A stretch of 32,057 nt of DNA from Candidatus Berkelbacteria bacterium (GTDB taxonomy: Bacteria > Patescibacteriota > UBA1384 > 2-12-FULL-50-11): contig JANLIQ010000047.1 in assembly GCA_024654065.1 (NCBI GenBank), forward strand, positions 1 to 32,057, given 5' to 3'. Both the position numbers and the translations under genes were made by a program. Below the pieces are notes generated by a model, which did not search any database, was not told the origin of the DNA, and saw only the letters and a list, made by a program, of their open reading frames with translations. Shown one piece after another: positions 1 to 7,063 of this stretch. Within the stretch, counting starts at the first letter, position 1, and each line of letters opens with the position of its first letter.

Positions 1-15
1 TACTCCCGACAAGCA

Positions 16-44
16 TTGACTATTTAGAGGAAATAAGGTACAAT
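16..44 (+). promoter_or_regulatory. Promoter of the DUF192 gene
   Basis: TTGACT at 16-21, a 17-base spacer and TACAAT at 39-44 form a near-consensus sigma-70-type promoter. Only 7 bases separate the -10 hexamer from the ATG at 52, so transcription should start at or next to the start codon and the mRNA is probably leaderless. Confidence 0.75.
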
Positions 45-51
45 CTCGGCA

Positions 52-552
52 ATGAAAAGCAAACTCATTAGTTTTGGAATATTGTCGGCACTAGTAATAG
101 TAGCCGGATTTGGTGTTAACCAAATTAAAACAAATCCAAGAACAACTCTTAGCGCCGAGACCGTTCAATACGCTCGTAGTGCCGTCCGGATTGGGGATAA
201 AACTTTTAGCGTTGAACTTGCCTTGACTCCAGAGCAGCAGTCTCTTGGTCTTGGTGAGCGTGACAGTTTAGCAAAAAACTCTGGAATGCTGTTTGTTTTC
301 AAACCAGCTGGTCAAGAAACTTTTTGGATGAAAGATATGCGTTTCGACCTAGATATGGTTTGGATTGCCGAAGGTAAAATTGTAGATATCTCACGACATG
401 TCCCGGCTCCTAAGGAAGGAATGAAAACTGAGAATTTACCTACTTACTCTCCTAATTCTGAAGTTGACTACGTCTTGGAAATTAATTCTGGTGAAGCCGA
501 CGAAATGAATATTGGTGACCGTGTTGAAGTCGTCAACTCTTCTCAAGTTTAA
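52..552 (+). CDS. DUF192 family protein with N-terminal membrane anchor
   Basis: This is a 166-residue protein of the DUF192 family, a small secreted or anchored domain of unknown biochemical role. Residues 5-24 are a hydrophobic signal or anchor segment. The family pattern follows from about residue 50: GLGERDSL, then GMLFVF, then FWMKDMRFDLDMVWI, and a C-terminal YVLEINSGEADE with an IGDRVEV end. Length fits the family. The start is fixed by the promoter 7 bases upstream; no Shine-Dalgarno sequence is seen. The gene converges on the ZIP transporter gene and their stop codons overlap by two bases. The function is not known. Confidence 0.9.
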   Translation: MKSKLISFGILSALVIVAGFGVNQIKTNPRTTLSAETVQYARSAVRIGDKTFSVELALTPEQQSLGLGERDSLAKNSGMLFVFKPAGQETFWMKDMRFDLDMVWIAEGKIVDISRHVPAPKEGMKTENLPTYSPNSEVDYVLEINSGEADEMNIGDRVEVVNSSQV

Positions 553-1301
553 CCTCCGTAGATTTTCAGCCAAGCCATAATTGCCACTCCAGCAACTATG
601 GCAAGTAATTGCATTAGTGAGCGACTCGGTCGCGTTTCTTTATGTAGTGGTGGAAGTAAATCTACTGCAGCAATATATAAAAATCCCCCGGCAGTCAGAG
701 GAATAGCGTAAGTTACTAATGCCTCTAAGCGACTACCTAGTAGTAGTGCCAAGACCGTTCCCACTACTGCTGTTAACCCAGTGGCGAAATTAAGCCAAAG
801 AGCTCTCTTTCGAGTAAATCCAGCGCTAATCAATACCCCAAAATCTCCAATCTCCTGGGGGATTTCATGCAGAATCACCGCCAGAGTTGTTGCAATTCCA
901 AGAGGGATTGAAACAAGGTAAGAAACTCCGATTAGTACCCCGTCTATAAAATTATGCATTGCGTCAGAAACTAAATTTATGTAGCCAACGGGGTGGATAT
1001 GTACCCCCGACTCTTCGTCGTGGTGATGATGCCAGTGGAAGTACTTTTCGACTAGAAAAAAGAGTAAAAATCCAGCCATAACTAGGTAAGCAACAGTTAG
1101 CTCGCTATCGAAGGATGTGTAGGCCTCTGGCAACAGATGAATCAGGGTGTCACCAAAAAGAGCGCCGACCGCCAGACTAACTAAAACAAAGACGATTCGG
1201 TTGAGTACCTCTCGCTTGATAGATAAAACAATAGCTCCGATTAAGGAGATCAGACTGACAGCAATTACGCTAAGCAAACTGTATAACCAAACTTCGCTCA
1301 T
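549..1301 (-). CDS. ZIP family divalent metal transporter
   Basis: This 250-residue integral membrane protein belongs to the ZIP (Zrt/Irt-like) family, which moves Zn2+ or other divalent metals into the cytoplasm. About eight hydrophobic segments can be seen. The histidine-rich loop HWHHHHDEESGVHIH (about residues 89-103) is a typical cytoplasmic metal-binding loop. The two signature helices are present: DAMHNFIDG and VILHEIPQEIGD, which carry the metal-ligand H, N, D and E residues. The start ATG at 1301 lies 7 bases after a TAATAT hexamer on this strand. It diverges from the alkyltransferase-like gene through a 19-base gap. The transported metal cannot be read from sequence. Confidence 0.93.
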   Translation of the reverse strand: MSEVWLYSLLSVIAVSLISLIGAIVLSIKREVLNRIVFVLVSLAVGALFGDTLIHLLPEAYTSFDSELTVAYLVMAGFLLFFLVEKYFHWHHHHDEESGVHIHPVGYINLVSDAMHNFIDGVLIGVSYLVSIPLGIATTLAVILHEIPQEIGDFGVLISAGFTRKRALWLNFATGLTAVVGTVLALLLGSRLEALVTYAIPLTAGGFLYIAAVDLLPPLHKETRPSRSLMQLLAIVAGVAIMAWLKIYGG

Positions 1302-1320
1302 CTAGGGTATATTAACAGCG
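1302..1320. promoter_or_regulatory. Shared bidirectional -10 element
   Basis: The whole 19-base gap between two divergent genes is centred on TATATTA (1308-1314). Read on the plus strand, TATATT (1308-1313) lies 7 bases before the ATG at 1321. Read on the minus strand, TAATAT (1314-1309) lies 7 bases before the ATG at 1301. Any -35 elements must lie inside the opposite coding sequences. The minus strand has TTGCTC 18 bases upstream; no good plus-strand -35 is evident. Confidence 0.6.
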
Positions 1321-1635
1321 ATGAGCTTCAAGGAGCAAGTAATAAAGAAAATTAAAGAGATTCCAAGCGGGAAAGTAGCGACGTACGGCCAGATCGCAGC
1401 ATTGGCTGGTAGTCCTCGGGGAGCGTTGATGGTTGGGCGTACTTTGCGTTACGCCAGCGAAAACGAAAAATTACCTTGGCAGAGAGTTATTAACTCGAAA
1501 GGGAGAATCTCGATTGTTAATATGAGCTACCCGGCTGAGCTTCAAGCACAGTTACTTCAAGAAGAGGGGGTAGTGGTTGAGAAACGAATCGACAGTTACT
1601 ACATTAATTTAAGTCGATTCCTCTGGCGGATTTGA
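1321..1635 (+). CDS. Alkyltransferase-like (ATL) DNA repair protein
   Basis: This 104-residue protein matches the C-terminal DNA-binding domain of O6-methylguanine-DNA methyltransferases. Visible family features are the IPSGKVATYGQIA helix-turn-helix start, a VGRTLR segment with the likely arginine finger, and the active-site block. The active-site motif is PWQRV where true methyltransferases have PCHRV. The reactive cysteine is thus replaced by tryptophan, as in ATL proteins such as E. coli YbaZ (PWHRV). Such proteins bind alkylated guanines and hand them to nucleotide excision repair instead of removing the alkyl group. Length fits ATL proteins. Confidence 0.9.
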   Translation: MSFKEQVIKKIKEIPSGKVATYGQIAALAGSPRGALMVGRTLRYASENEKLPWQRVINSKGRISIVNMSYPAELQAQLLQEEGVVVEKRIDSYYINLSRFLWRI

Positions 1636-1659
1636 CAACCACCAGGTCGCGACTAAACT
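1632..1659 (+). promoter_or_regulatory. Promoter of the small membrane protein gene
   Basis: TTGACA at 1632-1637, a 16-base spacer and TAAACT at 1654-1659. The ATG at 1666 follows after 6 bases, so the transcript is probably leaderless. The -35 overlaps the stop codon of the upstream gene. Confidence 0.6.
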
Positions 1660-1665
1660 ATATAT

Positions 1666-2013
1666 ATGGCAGACAAAAAGCAAAAATCTTGGGGTGAGTT
1701 AGCGTTCTTGTTTGGAATCGCGTTGGCAATAGTCTTGAGTTTTTTTCCTGATACTTCCGATCGAACGACGCCGGGACTAGTTTTGGCCATCCTTGGCCTA
1801 ATCGTTGGGTTCTTCAATATCACTTACAAAGAAACTAGTAGTTTCCTAGTGGCGGCTATTGTTCTGTTGTTGGTCGGTAGTGCTGGACTCGATTTTCTGC
1901 CTTATATCGGCGACTGGCTCGGTACGGCCTTCATTAATATCAGCCATTTTGTGGCTCCAGCCGCGATGATTGTCGCCTTCAAAACCGTTATCGATCTGGC
2001 TAAAAACAGCTGA
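1666..2013 (+). CDS. Small multi-pass membrane protein of unknown function
   Basis: This 115-residue protein has a short charged N-terminus (MADKKQKSWGE) followed by about four hydrophobic segments (roughly residues 12-27, 37-51, 58-78 and 88-108). The pattern of short helices joined by small loops looks like an integral membrane protein; no catalytic or metal-binding motif is visible. It has its own promoter and is followed by tRNA-Gly after 43 bases. I do not recognise a named family. Confidence 0.8.
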   Translation: MADKKQKSWGELAFLFGIALAIVLSFFPDTSDRTTPGLVLAILGLIVGFFNITYKETSSFLVAAIVLLLVGSAGLDFLPYIGDWLGTAFINISHFVAPAAMIVAFKTVIDLAKNS

Positions 2014-2056
2014 TTCTGGTCATTCAGGGCAAAATTTGAGAAAATACACCCGTTAT

Positions 2057-2127
2057 GCGGGAATAGTTTAATGGTAGAACGAGAGATTTCCAATCTTTCG
2101 GCACGGGTTCGATTCCCGTTTCCCGCT
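2057..2127 (+). tRNA. tRNA-Gly (anticodon UCC)
   Basis: A full cloverleaf can be drawn: acceptor GCGGGAA pairs with TTCCCGC, the discriminator is T2127, the T arm is ACGGG/CCCGT with loop TTCGATT, and the anticodon loop is TTTCCAA giving UCC. CCA is not encoded. Confidence 0.95.
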
Positions 2128-2166
2128 CAATGATCTGATTTCCAGTTCAGACAGATCCCGTACGCA

Positions 2167-2195
2167 TTGAGCCCTCTTTTCATTTTTGCTATGGT
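2167..2195 (+). promoter_or_regulatory. Promoter of the DUF433/DUF5615 pair
   Basis: TTGAGC at 2167-2172, a 17-base spacer and TATGGT at 2190-2195. The ATG at 2202 follows 6 bases later, again indicating a leaderless mRNA. Confidence 0.6.
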
Positions 2196-2201
2196 AAAAC
2201 C

Positions 2202-2426
2202 ATGAAATATAGTCAGCTTATTTCTACCGAGCCGAACAAGCGCAGTGGCAAGCCCACTATCCGAGGTTCGCGTATTACCGTTTATGACGTTCTTTCCTAC
2301 CTCGCCGCCGGTCAAACTGCCGACCAGATCGTAGCGGACTTTCCCTCTCTTACTAAGGAGGATATTTTAGCCTGTTTAAGTTACGCCGCCGAGCACGAAA
2401 AACAATCTTTTGTTACTCATGCATGA
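2202..2426 (+). CDS. DUF433 antitoxin
   Basis: This is a 74-residue DUF433 protein, a small winged-helix-like family that usually acts as antitoxin for a PIN-like toxin. The family core is clear: GKPTIRGSRITVYDVLSYLAAG, followed by DFPSLTKEDILACLSYAAEHE. It overlaps the toxin gene by four bases (ATGA), the usual sign of translational coupling. By analogy with other antitoxins it probably represses its own promoter, but no operator was identified. Confidence 0.9.
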   Translation: MKYSQLISTEPNKRSGKPTIRGSRITVYDVLSYLAAGQTADQIVADFPSLTKEDILACLSYAAEHEKQSFVTHA

Positions 2427-2755
2427 GATTGCTATTTGATCACAATCTCTCTCCCCGACTCGTAAATTATCTACAAAATGATTTTCCCGACTCTTCACAT
2501 GTAGCACTCCTGGATCTTGAACGCTCTTCAGATCAAGCAGTTTGGCAATACGCCAAGACCCATAGCTACATCATTGTTAGTAAAGATACCGACTTCAATG
2601 ATTTCGTGACGCTTTTTGGTTTTCCGCCTAAAGTGATATGGCTACGGGTTGGCAACTGCACCACATCACAGGTACTCAAGATACTTCAGACGCAAAAAGA
2701 AACGCTCCATCAATTCAGTAACGATCCAGCTTCGGGTCTTCTACTGATAGTATAG
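2423..2755 (+). CDS. DUF5615 (Mut7-C-like) PIN-fold toxin
   Basis: This 110-residue protein belongs to the DUF5615/Mut7-C-like branch of the PIN superfamily, predicted metal-dependent ribonucleases. Acidic residues at the expected positions are visible: D6 in MRLLFDHNLS near the N-terminus, D35-E37 in HVALLDLERSSD, and D60/D62 in VSKDTDF. The FPPKVIWLRVGN strand motif is also typical. It is paired with the upstream DUF433 gene by an ATGA overlap. The RNA target is unknown. Confidence 0.9.
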   Translation: MRLLFDHNLSPRLVNYLQNDFPDSSHVALLDLERSSDQAVWQYAKTHSYIIVSKDTDFNDFVTLFGFPPKVIWLRVGNCTTSQVLKILQTQKETLHQFSNDPASGLLLIV

Positions 2756-2790
2756 GGGTTGATCTGGGGAAGCAATGTATCTAAATCATG

Positions 2791-3207
2791 ATGGCTGAAA
2801 GAAGGTTACCTAAAGTTGGGGTGGGTGTGATTATCCGCAAAAATGGAAAGGTTTTGTTTGGGCAGCGTCTCAACGCCCATGGACACGGAACTTGGTCGTT
2901 TCCTGGTGGACACTTGGAATTTGGCGAAACATTTGAGCATTGTGCTAAACGGGAGGTGGCCGAGGAAGCCGGTGTAACGATTCAATTCGTTAAAATTGGT
3001 CCGGTAACAAATGACATTCATAAACGCGAGGATAAGCACTATGTCACAGTTTTTGTAATTTGCGATTGGGTAGGTGGAGTGGCTAAAAACCTTGAGCCGG
3101 ACAAGCTCCGACAGTGGAAATGGGTTAAGTGGGGCAAACTACCCCAACCTCAGTTCCTGCCGGTTGAGCAACTCCTGGCCACTGGATACTCGCCATTTAC
3201 CGACTAA
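2791..3207 (+). CDS. NUDIX hydrolase (NUDT15/MutT-like)
   Basis: This protein has about 138 residues and a complete NUDIX fold, which hydrolyses nucleoside diphosphate-linked substrates. The Nudix box is intact: GHLEFGETFEHCAKREVAEE followed by AGV, with the metal-binding REVAEE glutamates. The preceding GTWSFPGG and the C-terminal WKWVKWGKLP resemble NUDT15-type enzymes. Two consecutive ATG codons occur at 2788 and 2791. The second was preferred because it lies 7 bases from a TGTATCTA extended -10-like sequence, the spacing seen for other genes here. The substrate cannot be inferred. Confidence 0.9.
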   Translation: MAERRLPKVGVGVIIRKNGKVLFGQRLNAHGHGTWSFPGGHLEFGETFEHCAKREVAEEAGVTIQFVKIGPVTNDIHKREDKHYVTVFVICDWVGGVAKNLEPDKLRQWKWVKWGKLPQPQFLPVEQLLATGYSPFTD

Positions 3208-3245
3208 GTCTCGACATTCCTAAAAATATCGTTATACTGAAATCC

Positions 3246-3602
3246 ATGTCTAAAACCGTTCGAATTATATTAATTATTGCCTTCATTATTTTTGTTGCCG
3301 GGATCACCTGGGCAATTATAGCTACTCGTAACAACAAAAAAGACACGGCTACAAAAACCGCTAATACACCGACACTGGTTGGTACGCCTAGCTCAACAAC
3401 CACACCAGCCGTAACAACTCCCGCCACAACGACTCCGTCAACACCAACCCCGCCAGTATCAAAACCTGCCCCTAAGAAGCCCGCCCCGAAGTATCGAATT
3501 GTATTTACTGAAGAAACAACCGAAGAGGTTTCGGCCAGCGCTTGGGCATCAGCCGGAACAAACGCTGACGGTTCTGCCTGGGCTTACGCTTACGCAGAGT
3601 GA
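3246..3602 (+). CDS. Single-pass anchored protein with Thr/Pro-rich linker
   Basis: This 118-residue protein begins with a basic start (MSKTVR) and one hydrophobic segment (about residues 6-26). A low-complexity threonine/proline/lysine linker (about residues 40-82) leads to a short tail rich in alanine, serine and aromatic residues. The layout suggests a membrane-anchored protein with a stalk and small exposed C-terminal part. The start is supported by TATACT exactly 7 bases upstream. It converges on lepA with one base between the stop codons. No known family is recognised. Confidence 0.7.
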   Translation: MSKTVRIILIIAFIIFVAGITWAIIATRNNKKDTATKTANTPTLVGTPSSTTTPAVTTPATTTPSTPTPPVSKPAPKKPAPKYRIVFTEETTEEVSASAWASAGTNADGSAWAYAYAE

Positions 3603-3603
3603 G

Positions 3604-5310
3604 TTATTTCTTCAGTAACTCCACGAACACTTCGCTCGGTACTTCGACCCGACCAAGTTGTCGCATTCTTTTTTTACCTTTGCGCTGTTTGTCTAGCAGT
3701 TTGTTTTTTCGTGTTACGTCACCACCATAGAGTTTAGCGGTGACATCCTTACGCACAGCCGATATATCACTTCGGGCAATTATCTTTCCTCCAATAGCCG
3801 CCTGAAGTGTGACTTCGAAATTCTGACGAGGGATTAACTCTTTTAGTTTTTCAACCAATCGGCGACCGTAGGATTCCGCCTTGCTTCTTACCATGTATTG
3901 AGTTAAGGCATCGATCTTATCTCCCGCCACAAGCAAATCAACGGCGACTAAGTCTGCTGGTCTGTAATCTTTAAGTTGGTAATCCATGGATGCATAGCCA
4001 GAAGTTACGGATTTTAATTTGTCGTAAAAATCACTTATAACTTCCGAGAGTGGCGCTTCGTAGTGGCAAACCACTCGATCGGCAACATACTCAACATTAA
4101 TAAATACGGCTCTATTTTGAGAAACCAGATCACTAACTGCACCGTAATGCTCCTGGGGGCAAACCACTTCCAGCTCCACCCACGGCTCCATCCATTGCTC
4201 ATCCTCCTGTTTGTAGGCTACTGATGGGGTTGTTACTAGGATATTGATGTCAAACTCTCTATTAAGTCGTTCTTTTATAATCTCCAGATGAAGCAGTCCT
4301 AGAAATCCGATGCTGTAACCTGGGCCCAAAGCTTTTGAGCTAACTGGCTCGTAGGAAAGCGAGGCGTCGGAGAGTTTAAGTTTATCTAATGCTACCGTTA
4401 ACTCTCGTTCCTTACCTGGTTCAGGAAAGAACGAAGCGTAGATCATTGGTTTTGAGGTTTTGTACCCTGGTAGAGCGCTTGTCGCACCGGAGGCAACAAT
4501 TGTGTCACCAACCCGACAATCATGAACCGTTTTTAAGCCGGTCGCGACATAACCAATCTCACCACTTTCCAGGTGTCCGTTATCTATTCTTTTTATTTGT
4601 AGGTACCCAGACTGAAGACAGTCAAAGGCGGCACCAGTTGCTTTCATCAATAACGGTTGGTTCTTCTTTAAGTGACCGCTCACAACCTTTACGTAAGCAA
4701 CGACGCCTAAGAATACATCAAAAAAAGAATCAAAAACCAACGCTTGTAGCGGTTCCTCTGGATGCGGTTTGGGTGGAGGGATCCTTTTAGCAATCGCCTC
4801 TAATAACTCATCAACTCCCTCACCAGTTTTACCAGAAACAAAGCAAATATCATCCTCATCACATTTCAGAGCTTTTACTAATTGTTGGGCAGTAACTTCT
4901 GCTTGGGCATGAGGTAGATCTATTTTATTAACAACCGGGACAATTACTAAGTGGCTATCTTTGGCTAAGTGAAGGTTTGTTAGAGTTTGGGCTTGGATAC
5001 CCTGGCTGGCGTCAACAAGCAGCAACACTCCCTCAACCGCTGCGAGCGAACGAGAAACTTCGTAACCGAAATCTACATGTCCCGGAGTGTCTATTAAGTT
5101 TAGTTGGTATTTTTTACCATCGTGCTCATAAAACATTCTGGCAGGATTAAGCTTTATGGTGATACCTTTTTCCCGCTCTAATTCCATGGTGTCGAGTAAT
5201 TGATCTCCCGAGCCGACCTTAACTGTGCCTGTTTTTTCAAGCAAACGATCGGCAAGCGTTGACTTACCGTGATCTACATGAGCAATAACAGCAAAATTCC
5301 GAATCTCCAT
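3604..5310 (-). CDS. lepA: Elongation factor 4 (LepA), ribosomal back-translocating GTPase
   Basis: This is a 568-residue translational GTPase of the LepA/EF4 family, which acts on the elongating ribosome. The GTPase motifs are in order: AHVDHGKST (P-loop), LEREKGITIK (switch I), DTPGH (G3), NKIDLPHA (G4) and VSGKTGEG (G5). The LepA-specific C-terminal region is present, with GYASMDYQL and LKELIPRQNFEVTLQAAIGG, ending in KNKLLDKQRKGKKRMR. It is somewhat shorter than the usual ~600 residues because of a compact N-terminus and loops. A TAAAAT hexamer lies 7 bases before the ATG, with ACGACA 17 bases further upstream, so the mRNA is probably leaderless. Confidence 0.97.
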   Translation of the reverse strand: MEIRNFAVIAHVDHGKSTLADRLLEKTGTVKVGSGDQLLDTMELEREKGITIKLNPARMFYEHDGKKYQLNLIDTPGHVDFGYEVSRSLAAVEGVLLLVDASQGIQAQTLTNLHLAKDSHLVIVPVVNKIDLPHAQAEVTAQQLVKALKCDEDDICFVSGKTGEGVDELLEAIAKRIPPPKPHPEEPLQALVFDSFFDVFLGVVAYVKVVSGHLKKNQPLLMKATGAAFDCLQSGYLQIKRIDNGHLESGEIGYVATGLKTVHDCRVGDTIVASGATSALPGYKTSKPMIYASFFPEPGKERELTVALDKLKLSDASLSYEPVSSKALGPGYSIGFLGLLHLEIIKERLNREFDINILVTTPSVAYKQEDEQWMEPWVELEVVCPQEHYGAVSDLVSQNRAVFINVEYVADRVVCHYEAPLSEVISDFYDKLKSVTSGYASMDYQLKDYRPADLVAVDLLVAGDKIDALTQYMVRSKAESYGRRLVEKLKELIPRQNFEVTLQAAIGGKIIARSDISAVRKDVTAKLYGGDVTRKNKLLDKQRKGKKRMRQLGRVEVPSEVFVELLKK

Positions 5311-5345
5311 ACCTGTAATTTTACCTTAAAAAGCTATTACTGTCG

Positions 5346-5492
5346 TTACTTGGAGCTTTTCCAAATCCACCAGGCCGCAAGTAATACCACAACGACAGTG
5401 ACCAGTACCCACCCAAAACAACCCCAGTTAGTCCGGTACCGGAACTTATCTACTTCTCCGTAGAATGATGGGTTGTTCTGATTAGTTGCCAT
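5346..5492 (-). CDS. 48-residue tail-anchored small protein
   Basis: An ORF of 48 codons plus stop lies between murJ and lepA. It starts with a polar N-terminus (MATNQNNPSFYGEVDKFRYR), then a single strong hydrophobic segment (about residues 25-44, WGCFGWVLVTVVVVLLAAWW), and ends with a short basic tail (KSSK). This is the layout of a C-tail-anchored membrane protein. It overlaps the 3' end of murJ by 43 bases in another frame, so translation may be coupled to murJ. No family is recognised. The clean hydrophobic block and good fit to the gap make it likely real. Confidence 0.6.
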   Translation of the reverse strand: MATNQNNPSFYGEVDKFRYRTNWGCFGWVLVTVVVVLLAAWWIWKSSK

Positions 5493-7063
5493 TGTTCTAG
5501 ATTAAATAGCTTTGCCCAAAGCATGTAAGTAACCAGCCCACAAAAGAGACTAGCAAAAATTACAAACAAGTTTTGAGATGAAGGTCCGTCAAGAAGCATC
5601 GGGGAGAGAGCCGTAAAGACTTTATAAGAAACAAACATCACGGCCCCAGCGAATACTCCGCCAAAAAAGATGGCTAAGAAATTCTGGCGAGATTCGCTAT
5701 CCTTCCAAAGAACCGAAAAAGGCAGACCCAAGCTAAACCAAAGCAGTAGGGCGTTAATAGTTGAGCCAATAGAGAAAGCGAGCGCAAGTGCTGCTGGGCC
5801 TAGATCCGTAAGACGAACAAGCCAGACCGCCGATATCCAGGCTACGGCAATAGAAATCAAACTAAAGATCGTTGGTCGGACGGTATCAGACCGTGCGAAG
5901 TAAGAACGAGCCAAAACAAGGATTGAGCCCTGGAAAGGTAGAGAGAGAATGAAATAGCGAAAAGTTCGAACCGCCCACTCAGTTTCAAGCGGACTGATTG
6001 AGTGGCCAACGCTGATATATAGGTTGATAATCGGACGGCTAAAAATAAGCAAAAATATCGTTACCGGAACAAAGATAAAGATGATTAGTCGTATGGTTTT
6101 GCCGATCAATTCTTTGAATTCGGCATGATCATCTCTAGCTATATGGCGAGCAAAGTCTGGCAGAACCGCCATTGCCAAAGTATTTGCCAGAAGTAAAACC
6201 GGCGCTGTTTGTAAATCATCTGTTAGACGATATATGGATATTGAGCCCTGTGCTAAACGAGAGCCCAAGTGATAGAAAGCCAAAAGTAACATTTGATTAC
6301 CAGTTAGGGCGATTGCTCGAGGGATCATCACCTTCATGACATGGCGAACCTTGTCGTGACCAAAACCTAATGTGAAACTAAAACGCCAACCCAATCGGAA
6401 AAGCATCGGTAGCTGAACAAGAAAGTGAGCACTCGCCCCGACAATGACACCGGCCACCAATACCGATAAGCCGTACTGTGGGATTAAGAGCGCTCCGCAG
6501 ATGATGGCAATATTGTAGATGATCGGTGCGATCGCTGGGGTTGTGAAGTGGCGTTTGGCCTGCAGGGCGGAACTAGATAGCTGTGAGATGGTGAAGAAAA
6601 GCGGACTTAGTAGCAGAACTCTCGCTAGCTCTACTGTTGTTTTCATAGTCGATGCGTCAAACCCGGTCACAATCAGCGGTAACACGTAGGGCATAGCGAC
6701 GTAGAGAACTATCATGGCTCCAACAATTACTGTGAAACCTGTTGAAATTAGAATATTGAAAGTTCGCCAAAATTCATTATCATCACCGTCGGTGTCAATT
6801 TTTACTAGTAGCGGTAGAACGGCCGTCGCCAGAGCCCCAACAATTAAAAAGTTGTAAAACAGATCCGGCAGCACAAAGGCCGCATAATAACTATCCAGCG
6901 GTCCGATCGTTCCGTAAGTTAAACCAACCCGGTTAGCAATAATAACATTGCGTGCCAAACCTAAAACATTACTAATTAGCACTGTTACAAAAAGAATTCC
7001 TACAGCCTGCTTGAGGTTATGACTTCCCCAAAACAGACTGCTGATACGACGGATCGGTGACAT
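5450..7063 (-). CDS. murJ: Lipid II flippase MurJ (MviN family)
   Basis: This 537-residue polytopic membrane protein of the MOP/MviN family flips the peptidoglycan precursor lipid II across the cytoplasmic membrane. About 13-14 hydrophobic segments are visible. Family features include the N-terminal VTVLISNVLGLARNVIIANRVG region, the central PRAIALTGNQM segment, and LANTLAMAVLPDFARH in the second half. The start ATG abuts the stop codon of the upstream cohesin-domain gene, so it is co-transcribed with the surface proteins upstream on this strand. Length fits the family (about 510-550). Confidence 0.95.
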   Translation of the reverse strand: MSPIRRISSLFWGSHNLKQAVGILFVTVLISNVLGLARNVIIANRVGLTYGTIGPLDSYYAAFVLPDLFYNFLIVGALATAVLPLLVKIDTDGDDNEFWRTFNILISTGFTVIVGAMIVLYVAMPYVLPLIVTGFDASTMKTTVELARVLLLSPLFFTISQLSSSALQAKRHFTTPAIAPIIYNIAIICGALLIPQYGLSVLVAGVIVGASAHFLVQLPMLFRLGWRFSFTLGFGHDKVRHVMKVMIPRAIALTGNQMLLLAFYHLGSRLAQGSISIYRLTDDLQTAPVLLLANTLAMAVLPDFARHIARDDHAEFKELIGKTIRLIIFIFVPVTIFLLIFSRPIINLYISVGHSISPLETEWAVRTFRYFILSLPFQGSILVLARSYFARSDTVRPTIFSLISIAVAWISAVWLVRLTDLGPAALALAFSIGSTINALLLWFSLGLPFSVLWKDSESRQNFLAIFFGGVFAGAVMFVSYKVFTALSPMLLDGPSSQNLFVIFASLFCGLVTYMLWAKLFNLEQWQLIRTTHHSTEK

